Source of the DNA: Desulfotomaculaceae bacterium | Lineage (GTDB): Bacteria > Bacillota > Desulfotomaculia > Desulfotomaculales > Pelotomaculaceae | Length of the DNA stretch: 6,669 nt | Assembly: GCA_028704035.1 (NCBI GenBank) | Contig: JAQVLS010000092.1 | Span: 1-6,669 of the forward strand | Direction of reading: 5' to 3' | Shown: piece after piece, positions 1-6,649 of the stretch | Position numbering within the stretch: the first letter of the stretch is position 1 | Layout of the letters: each line of letters starts with the position of its first letter | Program-made: the position numbers and the translations under genes | The notes under the pieces: model-generated | Told to the model about the DNA's origin: nothing | The model's input: only the letters and a program-made list of their open reading frames with translations | Database searches by the model: none

Positions 1-240
1 AATTATTGAATTTTTTTAGCGTATGCATGAGAACGACATGTTACCTGAAAGGAGCCAGGAAATGCTTCAGGCATTTTGCGGGGACTGGGAGTATCCCCTG
101 GAGAGAGGACCGCAGACGGCCTGTTTTACCTTGAAGTAGTCCGTTGCCTCGGCGCGTGCGATTTCGCTCCCTCCGTGATGATGGACAATGAGATCCATCT
201 CCATATAAATCCAGACAAGGAAGCAGCTATAATTAAACCG
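1..240 (+). pseudogene. Frameshifted remnant of a NuoE-type [2Fe-2S] subunit (5' end outside window)
   Basis: The intact family is the thioredoxin-like 24 kDa subunit of NADH dehydrogenases and of bifurcating hydrogenases. It binds one [2Fe-2S] cluster through C-x4-C and C-x3-C. Here the pieces lie in three forward frames. Frame 3 (about 12-59) reads VCMRTTCYLKGAR, with cysteines at 24-26 and 39-41. Frame 2 (about 56-76) reads QEMLQAF. Frame 1 (about 85-234) reads LGVSPGERTADGLFYLEVV and then RCLGACDFAP, with cysteines at 145-147 and 157-159. All four ligands survive. The second and third cysteines are 106 bases apart, against 108 as I recall the family spacing, which fits two single-base losses between about 57 and 82. 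Frame 1 has no stop where the family normally ends and runs on to 369, antisense to folK. No single frame gives a working protein. NuoE of complex I and the hydrogenase subunit cannot be told apart from this fragment. Family call fairly sure; decay versus assembly error is open. Confidence 0.72.
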
Positions 241-244
241 AATA

Positions 245-742
245 TTATATTTGTAGGCTATCTAGCTTTTCAACATTCTGATCTGTACTTAGCAGACGGG
301 CCAGTTCCCCGGCTCTTCCCCGGCCGGGTATGCACAGGTGCGGATCGATTTCCGCCAGGGGCACCATGACGAAAGCGCGCTCAATCATACGGGGATGCGG
401 GATAACCAGGTCGGCGCTTTTAATCTTATCGCAGCCGAAGAGCAAAATGTCTAAGTCTATCGTCCGCGGCCCCCAGCGTACAGCAGGCGCCCGTTCTAGC
501 TTTTTTTCCATGTTCTTTAACAAGGTTAACAGCTCACACGCGGTTAAACTTGTCTCAATTTCCGCTACCGTATTAAGAAACCAGTCTTGTTTTGTCACAT
601 ACAGCGGCGCAGTCTTGTATAAGGAAGCAACTTTTTTCACCTGTATACCGGGGGCTTCCTTCAGCAGATCCAAGGCTTTTTTTATATTGGCCTTTTTATC
701 GCCCAGGTTGCTGCCCAGGCCAATATAGGCAGTTGTTGGCAT
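245..742 (-). CDS. folK: 2-amino-4-hydroxy-6-hydroxymethyldihydropteridine pyrophosphokinase (HPPK)
   Basis: This cytoplasmic enzyme transfers pyrophosphate from ATP to 6-hydroxymethyl-7,8-dihydropterin, making the activated pterin that FolP uses. The 165-residue protein has the usual single-domain length. It opens with YIGLGSNLGD (residues 6-15), which carries the family's N-terminal motif. YKTAPLYVTKQDWFLN (42-57) covers the pterin-binding loop. The signature RWGPRTIDLDIL (89-100) contains the two magnesium-binding aspartates D96 and D98. IPHPRM-x2-RAF (114-124) supplies the conserved His and Arg residues. I chose the ATG at 742 because GGAGG lies 7 bases upstream (750-754) and family members begin almost directly at the YIGLGSN strand. 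An in-frame ATG at 781 would add 13 AT-encoded residues and has no ribosome binding site. About 120 AT-rich bases separate the gene from folB, so it may have its own promoter. No clear terminator follows the stop codon. Very sure of the function. Confidence 0.97.
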   Translation of the reverse strand: MPTTAYIGLGSNLGDKKANIKKALDLLKEAPGIQVKKVASLYKTAPLYVTKQDWFLNTVAEIETSLTACELLTLLKNMEKKLERAPAVRWGPRTIDLDILLFGCDKIKSADLVIPHPRMIERAFVMVPLAEIDPHLCIPGRGRAGELARLLSTDQNVEKLDSLQI

Positions 743-749
743 CGTGTTT

Positions 750-754
750 CCTCC
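750..754 (-). promoter_or_regulatory. Ribosome binding site of folK
   Basis: On the minus strand GGAGG lies 7 bases before the ATG at 742. It decides the folK start in favour of 742 over the in-frame ATG at 781, which has only AT-rich sequence upstream. Confidence 0.85.
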
Positions 755-757
755 AGT

Positions 758-782
758 ATAAATATTTATGTTAATTAACATA
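758..782. repeat. Two overlapping perfect palindromes in the folK leader
   Basis: A 16-base perfect palindrome, TATGTTAATTAACATA, spans 767-782. A 12-base perfect palindrome, ATAAATATTTAT, spans 758-769 and overlaps it by three bases. They lie between the candidate TATAAT box(es) and the folK ribosome binding site, where a dimeric regulator could act. Perfect symmetry without a loop favours a protein-binding site over an RNA hairpin. Short palindromes are also expected by chance in sequence this AT-rich, so a regulatory role is a guess. Confidence 0.4.
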
Positions 783-822
783 TTATATTATTATTATACA
801 TTATTTCTGACCGGAGTGACTT
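782..822 (-). promoter_or_regulatory. Candidate folK promoter
   Basis: The minus strand carries two perfect TATAAT boxes, at 798-793 (reading TGTATAAT) and at 787-782. The best -35 match for the first is weak: AAGTCA at 822-817, with an 18-base spacer. The second box has no good -35, and its last base lies on the edge of the 767-782 palindrome. The AT-rich setting makes a promoter plausible, but TATAAT-like strings are common in such DNA. Confidence 0.45.
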
Positions 823-863
823 GAAATAGATAAAAAAATTCATTGTGCCGCAGACCTGGTGTT

Positions 864-1229
864 TTAAAGTCTGTTTTTTCCTCGGGTTATTTCCACGGCC
901 AGCCAGGTGAACCTGCCCGGCACGGGCGCCTGAGGCTTTTTGACGCATACTCTGACCTGGTCTGCGGGAAACTGCTCCAGCAACTCTTTGGCCACCGCCT
1001 CCGCCAGGGCCTCAATAAGCCGACGAGATCGGCCGCACACGATCGACTGCACTGTTTCAAATACCTGGACGTAATTAACTGTACGGTCCAGGTTATCCGA
1101 GATCCCCGCAGGCCGCAGGTCTAGAAAAAGCTCCACATCCAATATAAATTTTTGCCCCAGTGTCCTTTCCTCCGGCTGGGCGCCGTGATAACCGAAAAAT
1201 TCCATTCCTTCAAGTATAATCTTGTCCAT
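864..1229 (-). CDS. folB: 7,8-dihydroneopterin aldolase
   Basis: FolB cleaves dihydroneopterin to 6-hydroxymethyl-7,8-dihydropterin and glycolaldehyde. It forms ring-shaped homo-oligomers in the cytoplasm. The 121 residues match the family length. GYHGAQPEE (residues 13-21) carries the conserved His and Glu. VNYVQVFE (51-58) holds the active-site Tyr53, LIEALAE (71-77) the pterin-anchoring Glu73, and VKKPQAPVPG (96-105) the catalytic Lys98. The ATG at 1229 lies 8 bases after the folP stop. Its purine-rich ribosome binding site (AGAGGG) overlaps that stop, so the two genes should be co-transcribed and probably translationally coupled. Its product is the direct substrate of FolK, encoded next. 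Some family members also epimerise dihydroneopterin, which cannot be judged here. Very sure. Confidence 0.96.
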   Translation of the reverse strand: MDKIILEGMEFFGYHGAQPEERTLGQKFILDVELFLDLRPAGISDNLDRTVNYVQVFETVQSIVCGRSRRLIEALAEAVAKELLEQFPADQVRVCVKKPQAPVPGRFTWLAVEITRGKNRL

Positions 1230-1237
1230 AATACCCT

Positions 1238-2422
1238 CTATCGGCCCATAATGGCGTCGGTCATCCGGACTACCCTAACCATCTCTTTTACATCGTGCAC
1301 CCGTACAATGTCCGCGCCGTTGGCGATGCCGACCGCCACAGACGCTGCGGTCCCTTCTACCCGCTCTTCCACCGGCAGGTTCAAAACCTTCCCGATAGTA
1401 GATTTGTGTGACGGACCGATCAAAATCGGCTGTCGCAGACAACGCATCTCTTTCAACCGCCGCAGGGTCTCCAGGTTTTGCCTCGCATTTTTGCCAAATC
1501 CCAGGCCGGGATCAACAATGACCTTTTCCCTGGGCACCCCGGCAGCCAGGGCAATACTAATGCTTTCCCGCAGCGATTCAGCTATATCACCAATCAGGTC
1601 CCGGTAAACGGTACCTTGTTGATTGTGCATCAGCACCAGGGGAGCGCCGTATTTTGCAGCAATGCCGGCCATAGCGGGATCACCCCGCAGCCCCCACTGA
1701 TCGTTAATCATGCCGGCGCCCTCCTCCAGCGCCTGCCTGGCCACCTCGGCTTTTGTCGTATCTATAGAAACCGGCACAGTTATCTCTTTGACCAGCCTTT
1801 TCAGGACCGGTATGACCCGGGCCAACTCCTCCTCAACATCTACCGGCGCAAAGCCGGGCCGGGTGGATTCCCCGCCCAAATCGATGATATCGGCGCCATC
1901 AGCCACCATCATTCCAGCCTTATCCAGCGCCAAGCCGGGGTCGCAATATTTTCCCCCATCTGAGAAGGAATCCGGCGTCACATTAAGGATCCCCATCACC
2001 AGTGTTCTTTCACCCAATTTTATTATTTTGCCGCAGCATTCCAGATTATAGGGAGTAAAACCCTCCTGTCCCTCCAACACTTCTCTAATCTCTTCGGCTA
2101 TAGCAGGCAGGCTGAATGGCTGACTTTTTAGTTTGGCCAGAAAAACCTCATACTGCTTTAGTGTGCCCATCAGCAGGACCTTCGTTTCCGGGACGGAATT
2201 ATCAACCACACCCCGGGCGACTGCAGCCTCCCCGCCTTTACCGAGCATTTCCTGCTTCATAATGTTAGCCTGCCTCGCCTGCACACCTTCCAGCATGACC
2301 AGCCGGTGTACCGCTTTCGGCGCCATCCACAGGCAGCCCGGCTTGTCCGCGCCAACTGAAGCAATAGCTTGGTACGCCTCTTTTTTATTGTCAACCATGA
2401 CGCTGTAGACCCTGATTGCCAA
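1238..2422 (-). CDS. folP: Dihydropteroate synthase with N-terminal extension
   Basis: FolP condenses the activated pterin from FolK with p-aminobenzoate to give 7,8-dihydropteroate, and is the target of sulfonamides. The 394 residues exceed the usual 270-290. The TIM-barrel domain starts near residue 140, preceded by about 135 extra residues that include MAPKAVHRLVMLEG (33-46) and a stretch resembling extensions of other Firmicutes FolP proteins. Barrel motifs: LNVTPDSFSDGG (146-157), DIIDLGGESTRPG (178-190), SIDTTKAEV (219-227), IND (239-241), DPGLGFGKN (304-312) and RVHDV (374-378). In the usual Ser-Arg-Lys motif the Arg is His339 (PSHKSTIG, 337-344); the codon is CAC. Lys340 is kept. The start is TTG at 2422, chosen because GGAGG sits 7 bases upstream and the extension is conserved from about there. 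A candidate promoter lies in the preceding gap. Function sure; effect of the His change unknown. Confidence 0.96.
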   Translation of the reverse strand: MAIRVYSVMVDNKKEAYQAIASVGADKPGCLWMAPKAVHRLVMLEGVQARQANIMKQEMLGKGGEAAVARGVVDNSVPETKVLLMGTLKQYEVFLAKLKSQPFSLPAIAEEIREVLEGQEGFTPYNLECCGKIIKLGERTLVMGILNVTPDSFSDGGKYCDPGLALDKAGMMVADGADIIDLGGESTRPGFAPVDVEEELARVIPVLKRLVKEITVPVSIDTTKAEVARQALEEGAGMINDQWGLRGDPAMAGIAAKYGAPLVLMHNQQGTVYRDLIGDIAESLRESISIALAAGVPREKVIVDPGLGFGKNARQNLETLRRLKEMRCLRQPILIGPSHKSTIGKVLNLPVEERVEGTAASVAVGIANGADIVRVHDVKEMVRVVRMTDAIMGR

Positions 2423-2429
2423 TCAAACA

Positions 2430-2434
2430 CCTCC
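2430..2434 (-). promoter_or_regulatory. Ribosome binding site supporting the TTG start of folP
   Basis: GGAGG, within GGGAGGTG on the minus strand, lies 7 bases upstream of the TTG at 2422-2420. Such a strong site at ideal spacing supports the rare TTG start over the next internal methionine (residue 9). Confidence 0.85.
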
Positions 2435-2492
2435 CGCATATCAATAATCTGCCGCAAATGCCGGATAAAAACGCCGCACACTGCTTGTCAAA

Positions 2493-2521
2493 ATTATAAA
2501 GCGGCGGGTCAGGAAAATCAA
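2493..2521 (-). promoter_or_regulatory. Candidate sigma-A-type promoter of folP-folB
   Basis: On the minus strand TTGATT (2521-2516, four of six consensus bases) is followed, after exactly 17 bases, by a perfect TATAAT (2498-2493). Transcription would start near 2486, about 64 bases before the folP TTG. This would let the folate genes be expressed independently of ndk-fhs. A perfect TTGACA at 2491-2486 lies just downstream, but the -10 partner at its usual distance is poor (TATCCG after 18 bases). Established only by consensus match. Confidence 0.6.
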
Positions 2522-2535
2522 TCAAACCACGCCGC
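2501..2535 (-). terminator. Imperfect hairpin just after fhs, possible weak terminator
   Basis: GCGGCG (2501-2506) pairs with CGCCGC (2530-2535). GGT (2507-2509) pairs with ACC (2526-2528), across one bulged base at 2529. The loop is 16 bases. On the minus strand the stem starts a few bases after the fhs stop and is followed by TTTATAATTTT, an interrupted T tract. On the plus strand it is followed by G and then six T's. The long loop makes it weak in either direction. It also covers the spacer and part of the flank of the candidate folP promoter. Confidence 0.35.
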
Positions 2536-2540
2536 GTTTT

Positions 2541-4301
2541 TTAGAACAGACCGCACACACTGCCGGTCTCTGTATCAACGTCAATACGTCTGTAGGCCGG
2601 GTCAGACCCGGTGCCGGGCATTAGTTTAATTTCGCCGGTCATGGGGACAAGGAATTTGGCACCGCCAAAAACCAGGATATCGCGGATCGGCAATATCCAG
2701 CCCCGGGGGACCCCCTTAAGAGCAGGATCGTGTGATATGCTCAGGTGAGTCTTGGCCATGATCGTGGCAAAGTCGGCATATGCGGGATCTGACTCGAAAC
2801 GCCTGGCTTTTGCCTCGGCATCAGTGGTCCAGGAAACTCCTGCAGCGCCATAAATCTCTCTGGCGATAACCTCTACCCTCTGCCTTAACGGCATTTCCAG
2901 CGGGTAAAGGTATTTAAAATCAACTTTTTCATTACAGGCGTCAACCACAGCGTCGGCCAACTCCAGGGCGCCCTCACCGCCCTTCATCCAGTGCTCGGAC
3001 ACGGCGCAACGGGCACCGGCCTGCTCTACCAGCCGACGGACGACCGACATTTCTTCCCTGGTGTCGGTGTAAAAAGCGTTTATGCAGACAACCGGCTTGA
3101 TTCCGGACTTCTTGACAATTTCAATATGGCGCAACAGGTTGGGAATGCCCTTTTCGAGAAGCTTCAGGTCTTCCCTGATGTATTCCTCCGGCAGAGGACG
3201 GCCCGGCACGACGGTCGGTCCGCCACCGTGCATCTTCAGAGCCCTGATGGTGGCGGTGATTACAGAAACATTCGGTACCAGCCCGCTTAAGCGGCATTTG
3301 ACGTTCCAGAATTTTTCAAAACCGATATCAGCGGCAAAGCCGCTTTCCGTGATGTGGTAGTCAGACATTTTGATACCGATGCGGTCGGCTATCACCGAAG
3401 ACTGGCCGATAGCGATATTGGCGAAAGGACCTGCGTGCATGAGCACCGGCTGGTACTCTGCCGTGCTAACCAGGGTCGGGTTGATTGTGTTTCTCATATA
3501 AGCGGTCATGGCCCCGGCCACTTCCAGGTCAGAAGTGGTTACCGGCCTGCCATTTTTATCATAGGCGACAATAATCCTGCCGATCCTCTGGCGGAGATCT
3601 GCCAGGTCTCTGGTAACAGACAGGATCGCCATCAGTTCAGAGCTGGCCGCGATACCGAACCTGGATTCCATTTGATAGCCGTCCATTTTGCCGCCGAGGC
3701 CCATGATAATTTTGCGCAGGCCCTGGGCGCAGAAGTCGATAATCCAGCCCATCTCGACCCTGTCCGGGTCAATATCCAGGCGCCTTAAATGTCGCTTGGA
3801 CAGTTCCCTGTCGTCATAGTTCCTCTCATGCTGCATCCTGGCGTTTAACGCTACCATGGCCAGGTTATGGGCGTTCATGATCTCATTTATATCCCCGGTA
3901 AGCCCCAGTGAAATCTCAGTCATGGGAATAACCAGGGCATTACCGCCCCCGGTCGCCGAGCCCTTTATATTCATGGTGGGGCCGCCTGAAGGCTGCCGGA
4001 TCGCGGCGCTTACACTACGGCCCCTCTTGCTCAATCCTTGCACCAGACCGATAGTGGTTGTTGTTTTCCCTTCACCCAGCGGGGTCGGCGTTATCGCTGT
4101 GACGTTTATATACGTACCGTCCGGTCTGCCTGCCAGCCGCTTAATAATTTTCATGCTGTCCAGCTTACAGATTCTGCCGTAAGGAATAATTTCGTCTTTT
4201 TCAAGGCTCAACCTTTCCTGCCAGTCAGCCGGGGTAGGCATGTTTTTTACAGCCGCCTCCGCAATTTCAAAGTCCCTCATCCTGGTTGGATCGTAAGCCA
4301 T
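2541..4301 (-). CDS. fhs: Formate-tetrahydrofolate ligase, divergent form
   Basis: Fhs joins formate to tetrahydrofolate using ATP, giving 10-formyl-tetrahydrofolate. It is the entry step of the methyl branch of the Wood-Ljungdahl pathway and a source of purine and formyl-methionine carbon. The 586 residues are slightly longer than the usual 555-560. The ATP loop [13 protein letters not shown] is at 71-83, and [13 protein letters not shown] (349-361) closely matches the second family signature. Other motifs differ from the acetogen type: [11 protein letters not shown] (111-121) instead of [24 protein letters not shown] (134-146) instead of FTGDxHAxxx[17 protein letters not shown] (289-302) instead of HGGPFANIAHGCNS, and [11 protein letters not shown] (516-526) instead of AKTQYSLSDDP. 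I recall this form from sulfate reducers and syntrophs. The start is uncertain: ATG 4301, 4 bases after the ndk stop, fits homologues beginning MAYDPT. ATG 4313, overlapping ndk by 8 bases, adds MSKS. Neither has a strong ribosome binding site, so coupling to ndk is likely. Confidence 0.95.
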   Translation of the reverse strand: MAYDPTRMRDFEIAEAAVKNMPTPADWQERLSLEKDEIIPYGRICKLDSMKIIKRLAGRPDGTYINVTAITPTPLGEGKTTTTIGLVQGLSKRGRSVSAAIRQPSGGPTMNIKGSATGGGNALVIPMTEISLGLTGDINEIMNAHNLAMVALNARMQHERNYDDRELSKRHLRRLDIDPDRVEMGWIIDFCAQGLRKIIMGLGGKMDGYQMESRFGIAASSELMAILSVTRDLADLRQRIGRIIVAYDKNGRPVTTSDLEVAGAMTAYMRNTINPTLVSTAEYQPVLMHAGPFANIAIGQSSVIADRIGIKMSDYHITESGFAADIGFEKFWNVKCRLSGLVPNVSVITATIRALKMHGGGPTVVPGRPLPEEYIREDLKLLEKGIPNLLRHIEIVKKSGIKPVVCINAFYTDTREEMSVVRRLVEQAGARCAVSEHWMKGGEGALELADAVVDACNEKVDFKYLYPLEMPLRQRVEVIAREIYGAAGVSWTTDAEAKARRFESDPAYADFATIMAKTHLSISHDPALKGVPRGWILPIRDILVFGGAKFLVPMTGEIKLMPGTGSDPAYRRIDVDTETGSVCGLF

Positions 4302-4305
4302 GCTT

Positions 4306-4755
4306 TTACTCATAAATCCAGCGGTCGATTTCCCGGCTGTAATCCCACAGATCTTCTTCCTTAAAGAACAGGGCAATTTCCCTCCCGGCGCTTTCCTTGG
4401 AATCGGAACCGTGGATAACATTCCGGCCTATATCTATACCATATGTGCCCCTGATCGTACCCGGCAGCGCTTTCAGCGGATCGGTCGCCCCCATCATCTC
4501 TCGCGCCGCGTTCACTGCATCCTTACCCTCGACAACCATGGCCACCACCGGACCGCTGGTAATGAAATCAACCAGCGACTCAAAAAAAGGTTTACCCACA
4601 TGTTCGCCGTAGTGTTTTTCGGCCAGTTCCCGGCTGATCTGAAGCATTTTCAACGCAGCAATTTTGAACCCCTTCTTCTCAAATTTGGTGATAATTTCAC
4701 CGGTCAGACCGCGTTGCACACCGTCAGGTTTAACCATAAGATATGTACGTTCCAT
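4306..4755 (-). CDS. ndk: Nucleoside diphosphate kinase
   Basis: Ndk moves the gamma-phosphate of ATP onto other nucleoside diphosphates through a phospho-histidine intermediate, balancing NTP and dNTP pools in the cytoplasm. The 149 residues are the normal length. [16 protein letters not shown] (residues 2-17) carries the conserved phosphate-contacting Lys9. NVIHGSDS (112-119) is the family signature, with catalytic His115. GTIRGTYG (99-106) supplies conserved Arg102. The ATG at 4755 follows GGAGG (4762-4766) at 6 bases. The gene begins just after the ftsH terminator, leaving no clear room for its own promoter. Its stop lies 4 bases before the chosen fhs start and overlaps the alternative one, so ndk and fhs should share a transcript. 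Very sure. Confidence 0.97.
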   Translation of the reverse strand: MERTYLMVKPDGVQRGLTGEIITKFEKKGFKIAALKMLQISRELAEKHYGEHVGKPFFESLVDFITSGPVVAMVVEGKDAVNAAREMMGATDPLKALPGTIRGTYGIDIGRNVIHGSDSKESAGREIALFFKEEDLWDYSREIDRWIYE

Positions 4756-4783
4756 TATTAGCCTCCATTGTTATTGTTTTTAG

Positions 4784-4813
4784 AAAAAACCCGCAGCCTT
4801 AGGCTGCGGGTTT
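4784..4813 (-). terminator. Intrinsic terminator of ftsH
   Basis: A perfect 12-bp stem pairs 4787-4798 with 4802-4813 around a three-base loop (4799-4801), with a GC-rich core (CCCGCAGCC). On the minus strand it is followed by six T's (4789-4784, the first three within the stem). It starts 6 bases after the ftsH stop. On the plus strand only three T's follow the stem, so it should work in the ftsH direction. Confidence 0.9.
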
Positions 4814-4819
4814 GATAAA

Positions 4820-6649
4820 CTATATTAGCCCGTTTGTCCGCTCTCCCTCACCGGCCTGCTTCATCAGTTCAGCAAATTCAACTGCTTCAATAGTCTCTTT
4901 AGCAAACAGTGTCTTTGCTACCAGGTGAAGTGTCTCAATGTGATTTTCCAGAAGTTCTTTGGCCTGTTTATAAGAGCGGTCTATCGTCAGACGCACCTCA
5001 ACATCAATGGCGCTTGCCACTTCTTCACTATAATTCCGATCCCTGGCCAGGTCCCTGCCAAGGAAAGGCGTATCGGTCTTCCGTCCGTAAGTCATCGGTC
5101 CCAGGTCGCTCATGCCGAATTCCATGACCATCTTTCTGGCCAGATCGGTTGAACGCTCCAGGTCATTTTGCGCTCCGGTGCTGATTTCTTTTAAAACCAG
5201 ATCCTCGGAGACCCGCCCGGCCAACAGCATAGTCACCTGGTCAAGCAGCTGGGACTTGGTGGCGTAATAACGGTCCTCCTTGGGAAGCAACAGGGTGTAG
5301 CCGCCCGCCCGGCCTCTGGGAATGATAGAAACCTTATGCACAGGATCGGTGTTCGGCAATAAAAATCCGACCACCGCGTGACCGCCTTCATGATAACAGA
5401 CCAGCCATTTTTCCTTTTCGCTGATTACTTTTGACTTCTTTTCCGGCCCGGCTATTACCCGTTCAATGGAATTTTCCAAATCAGCCATGGTGATCTTTTT
5501 CTGGTTCTGTCTGGCGGCTAAAAGCGCCGCTTCATTGGTCAGGTTGGCCAGGTCAGCCCCGGTGAAACCCGGTGTCCGGCGGGCCAGTATTTCCATGTTT
5601 ACATCTCCTTCAACGGGCTTGCCGCGCATGTGGACTTTAAGGATCTCTTTGCGTCCGTTGACATCCGGCGCGTCCACCGCTACCTGCCGGTCAAAACGCC
5701 CCGGTCTCAGCAGGGCCGGGTCCAGAATATCCGGCCGGTTGGTAGCCGCCAGGATAATAATGCCCTCGTTGGGTGAGAAGCCGTCCATTTCTACGAGAAG
5801 CTGGTTGAGCGTTTGCTCGCGTTCGTCGTGCCCGCCACCAAGACCGGCGCCGCGCTGACGACCTACCGCGTCAATTTCATCTACAAAGACAATGCAGGGG
5901 GCATTTTTCTTGGCCTGCTCAAAGAGGTCGCGCACCCTGGAAGCGCCTACGCCGACAAACATTTCCACAAAATCAGAGCCGCTGATGCTGAAAAACGGCA
6001 CTTCCGCTTCGCCTGCCACCGCCCTGGCCAACAGAGTCTTGCCCGTGCCGGGCGCCCCGAAAAGCAGCACACCACGGGGTATCTTGGCGCCCAATTCCTC
6101 AAACTTTTTCGGGCTTTTTAAAAATTCAACAATTTCCTCCAGCTCTTCTTTAACCTCATCGGCCCCGGCCACATCAGCAAAGGTTACTTTCTTCTTATCA
6201 TCGGTTTGCAGCCTGGCCCGGCTCTTGCCAAAGGACATAACCCGGTTGCCCCCGCCCTGAGTCTGCTGCATCAGGAAAAAGAACAGGAATACTAAAAGAA
6301 GGATGGGCAACAGGGTTGTAAGAAGACTGGCCCACCATCCGGGCCGGGGAGGCGGCTCACTGGTCCATTCCACCTTCTTTTCTCTTAGAAGGGCGTACAG
6401 GGTATCGTCTTCCGCAGGACCCTTGGTTTCAAATTGTAGACCATCTGCTTTTTCACCCGATATTAAGTTGGTCTGGCCGTCTGACTGGATCAGAACCGAC
6501 TTTATCTGTCCCTGGCCCACATCATCGAAAAATTTACTGTATTTGATTTGTTCAGGTAAAGTTCCTGCGGGCGTCGTATATTTAAGCAAGGCGATAATAA
6601 CCAGAACGATCAGCAAATATATGCTCAGGGTCTTTATTACCTTGTTCAC
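4820..6649 (-). CDS. ftsH: ATP-dependent zinc metalloprotease FtsH
   Basis: FtsH is a hexameric, membrane-anchored AAA+ protease that degrades misfolded membrane proteins and some short-lived regulators. The 609 residues are complete. Transmembrane helix 1 is at about 5-23, an extracytoplasmic domain at about 25-103, and helix 2 at about 107-127. The AAA domain carries Walker A GAPGTGKT (198-205), pore loop FVG (231-233), Walker B IVFVDEID (253-260) and the second region of homology [20 protein letters not shown] (303-322), with arginine fingers R315 and R318. The protease domain has HEGGH (420-424) and the third zinc ligand Asp496 in TGAQND. The usual HEAGH is HEGGH here, which keeps both histidines and the glutamate. 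The start is GTG at 6649, with a G-rich ribosome binding site (GGGGAG) about 7-8 bases upstream. Any promoter lies outside the window. A strong terminator ends the gene. Very sure. Confidence 0.98.
   Translation of the reverse strand: MNKVIKTLSIYLLIVLVIIALLKYTTPAGTLPEQIKYSKFFDDVGQGQIKSVLIQSDGQTNLISGEKADGLQFETKGPAEDDTLYALLREKKVEWTSEPPPRPGWWASLLTTLLPILLLVFLFFFLMQQTQGGGNRVMSFGKSRARLQTDDKKKVTFADVAGADEVKEELEEIVEFLKSPKKFEELGAKIPRGVLLFGAPGTGKTLLARAVAGEAEVPFFSISGSDFVEMFVGVGASRVRDLFEQAKKNAPCIVFVDEIDAVGRQRGAGLGGGHDEREQTLNQLLVEMDGFSPNEGIIILAATNRPDILDPALLRPGRFDRQVAVDAPDVNGRKEILKVHMRGKPVEGDVNMEILARRTPGFTGADLANLTNEAALLAARQNQKKITMADLENSIERVIAGPEKKSKVISEKEKWLVCYHEGGHAVVGFLLPNTDPVHKVSIIPRGRAGGYTLLLPKEDRYYATKSQLLDQVTMLLAGRVSEDLVLKEISTGAQNDLERSTDLARKMVMEFGMSDLGPMTYGRKTDTPFLGRDLARDRNYSEEVASAIDVEVRLTIDRSYKQAKELLENHIETLHLVAKTLFAKETIEAVEFAELMKQAGEGERTNGLI

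Noticed and set aside
23..139. Small open frame (38 codons) with AAAGGAG before an internal ATG at 62
   Set aside because: It is better explained as the middle frame of the damaged NuoE-like gene. Nothing supports an independent small protein.
743..781. In-frame ATG at 781 as the folK start
   Set aside because: It adds 13 residues from AT-rich DNA, has no ribosome binding site and would place the palindrome inside the gene. The ATG at 742 has GGAGG at 7 bases.
851..879. CAGAC / GTCTG hairpin followed by six T's on the plus strand, at the end of folB
   Set aside because: The stem has only 5 bp with a 13-base loop, and it points against folB transcription. It is too weak to call a terminator.
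2257..2481. Minus-strand frame of 74 codons overlapping the folP start
   Set aside because: It is out of frame with folP, and its sequence is a frame-shifted reading of the conserved FolP extension, with no family resemblance.
3354..3788. Long plus-strand open frames opposite fhs, folP and ndk (for example 144-153 residues)
   Set aside because: They lie antisense to well-conserved genes, show no recognisable motif or ribosome binding site, and have compositions expected of shadow frames.
4302..4421. Extended fhs start at 4421
   Set aside because: The extra 40 residues (36 before ATG 4313) lie antiphase within the 3' end of ndk and resemble no Fhs N-terminus. Homologues begin at about MAYDPT.
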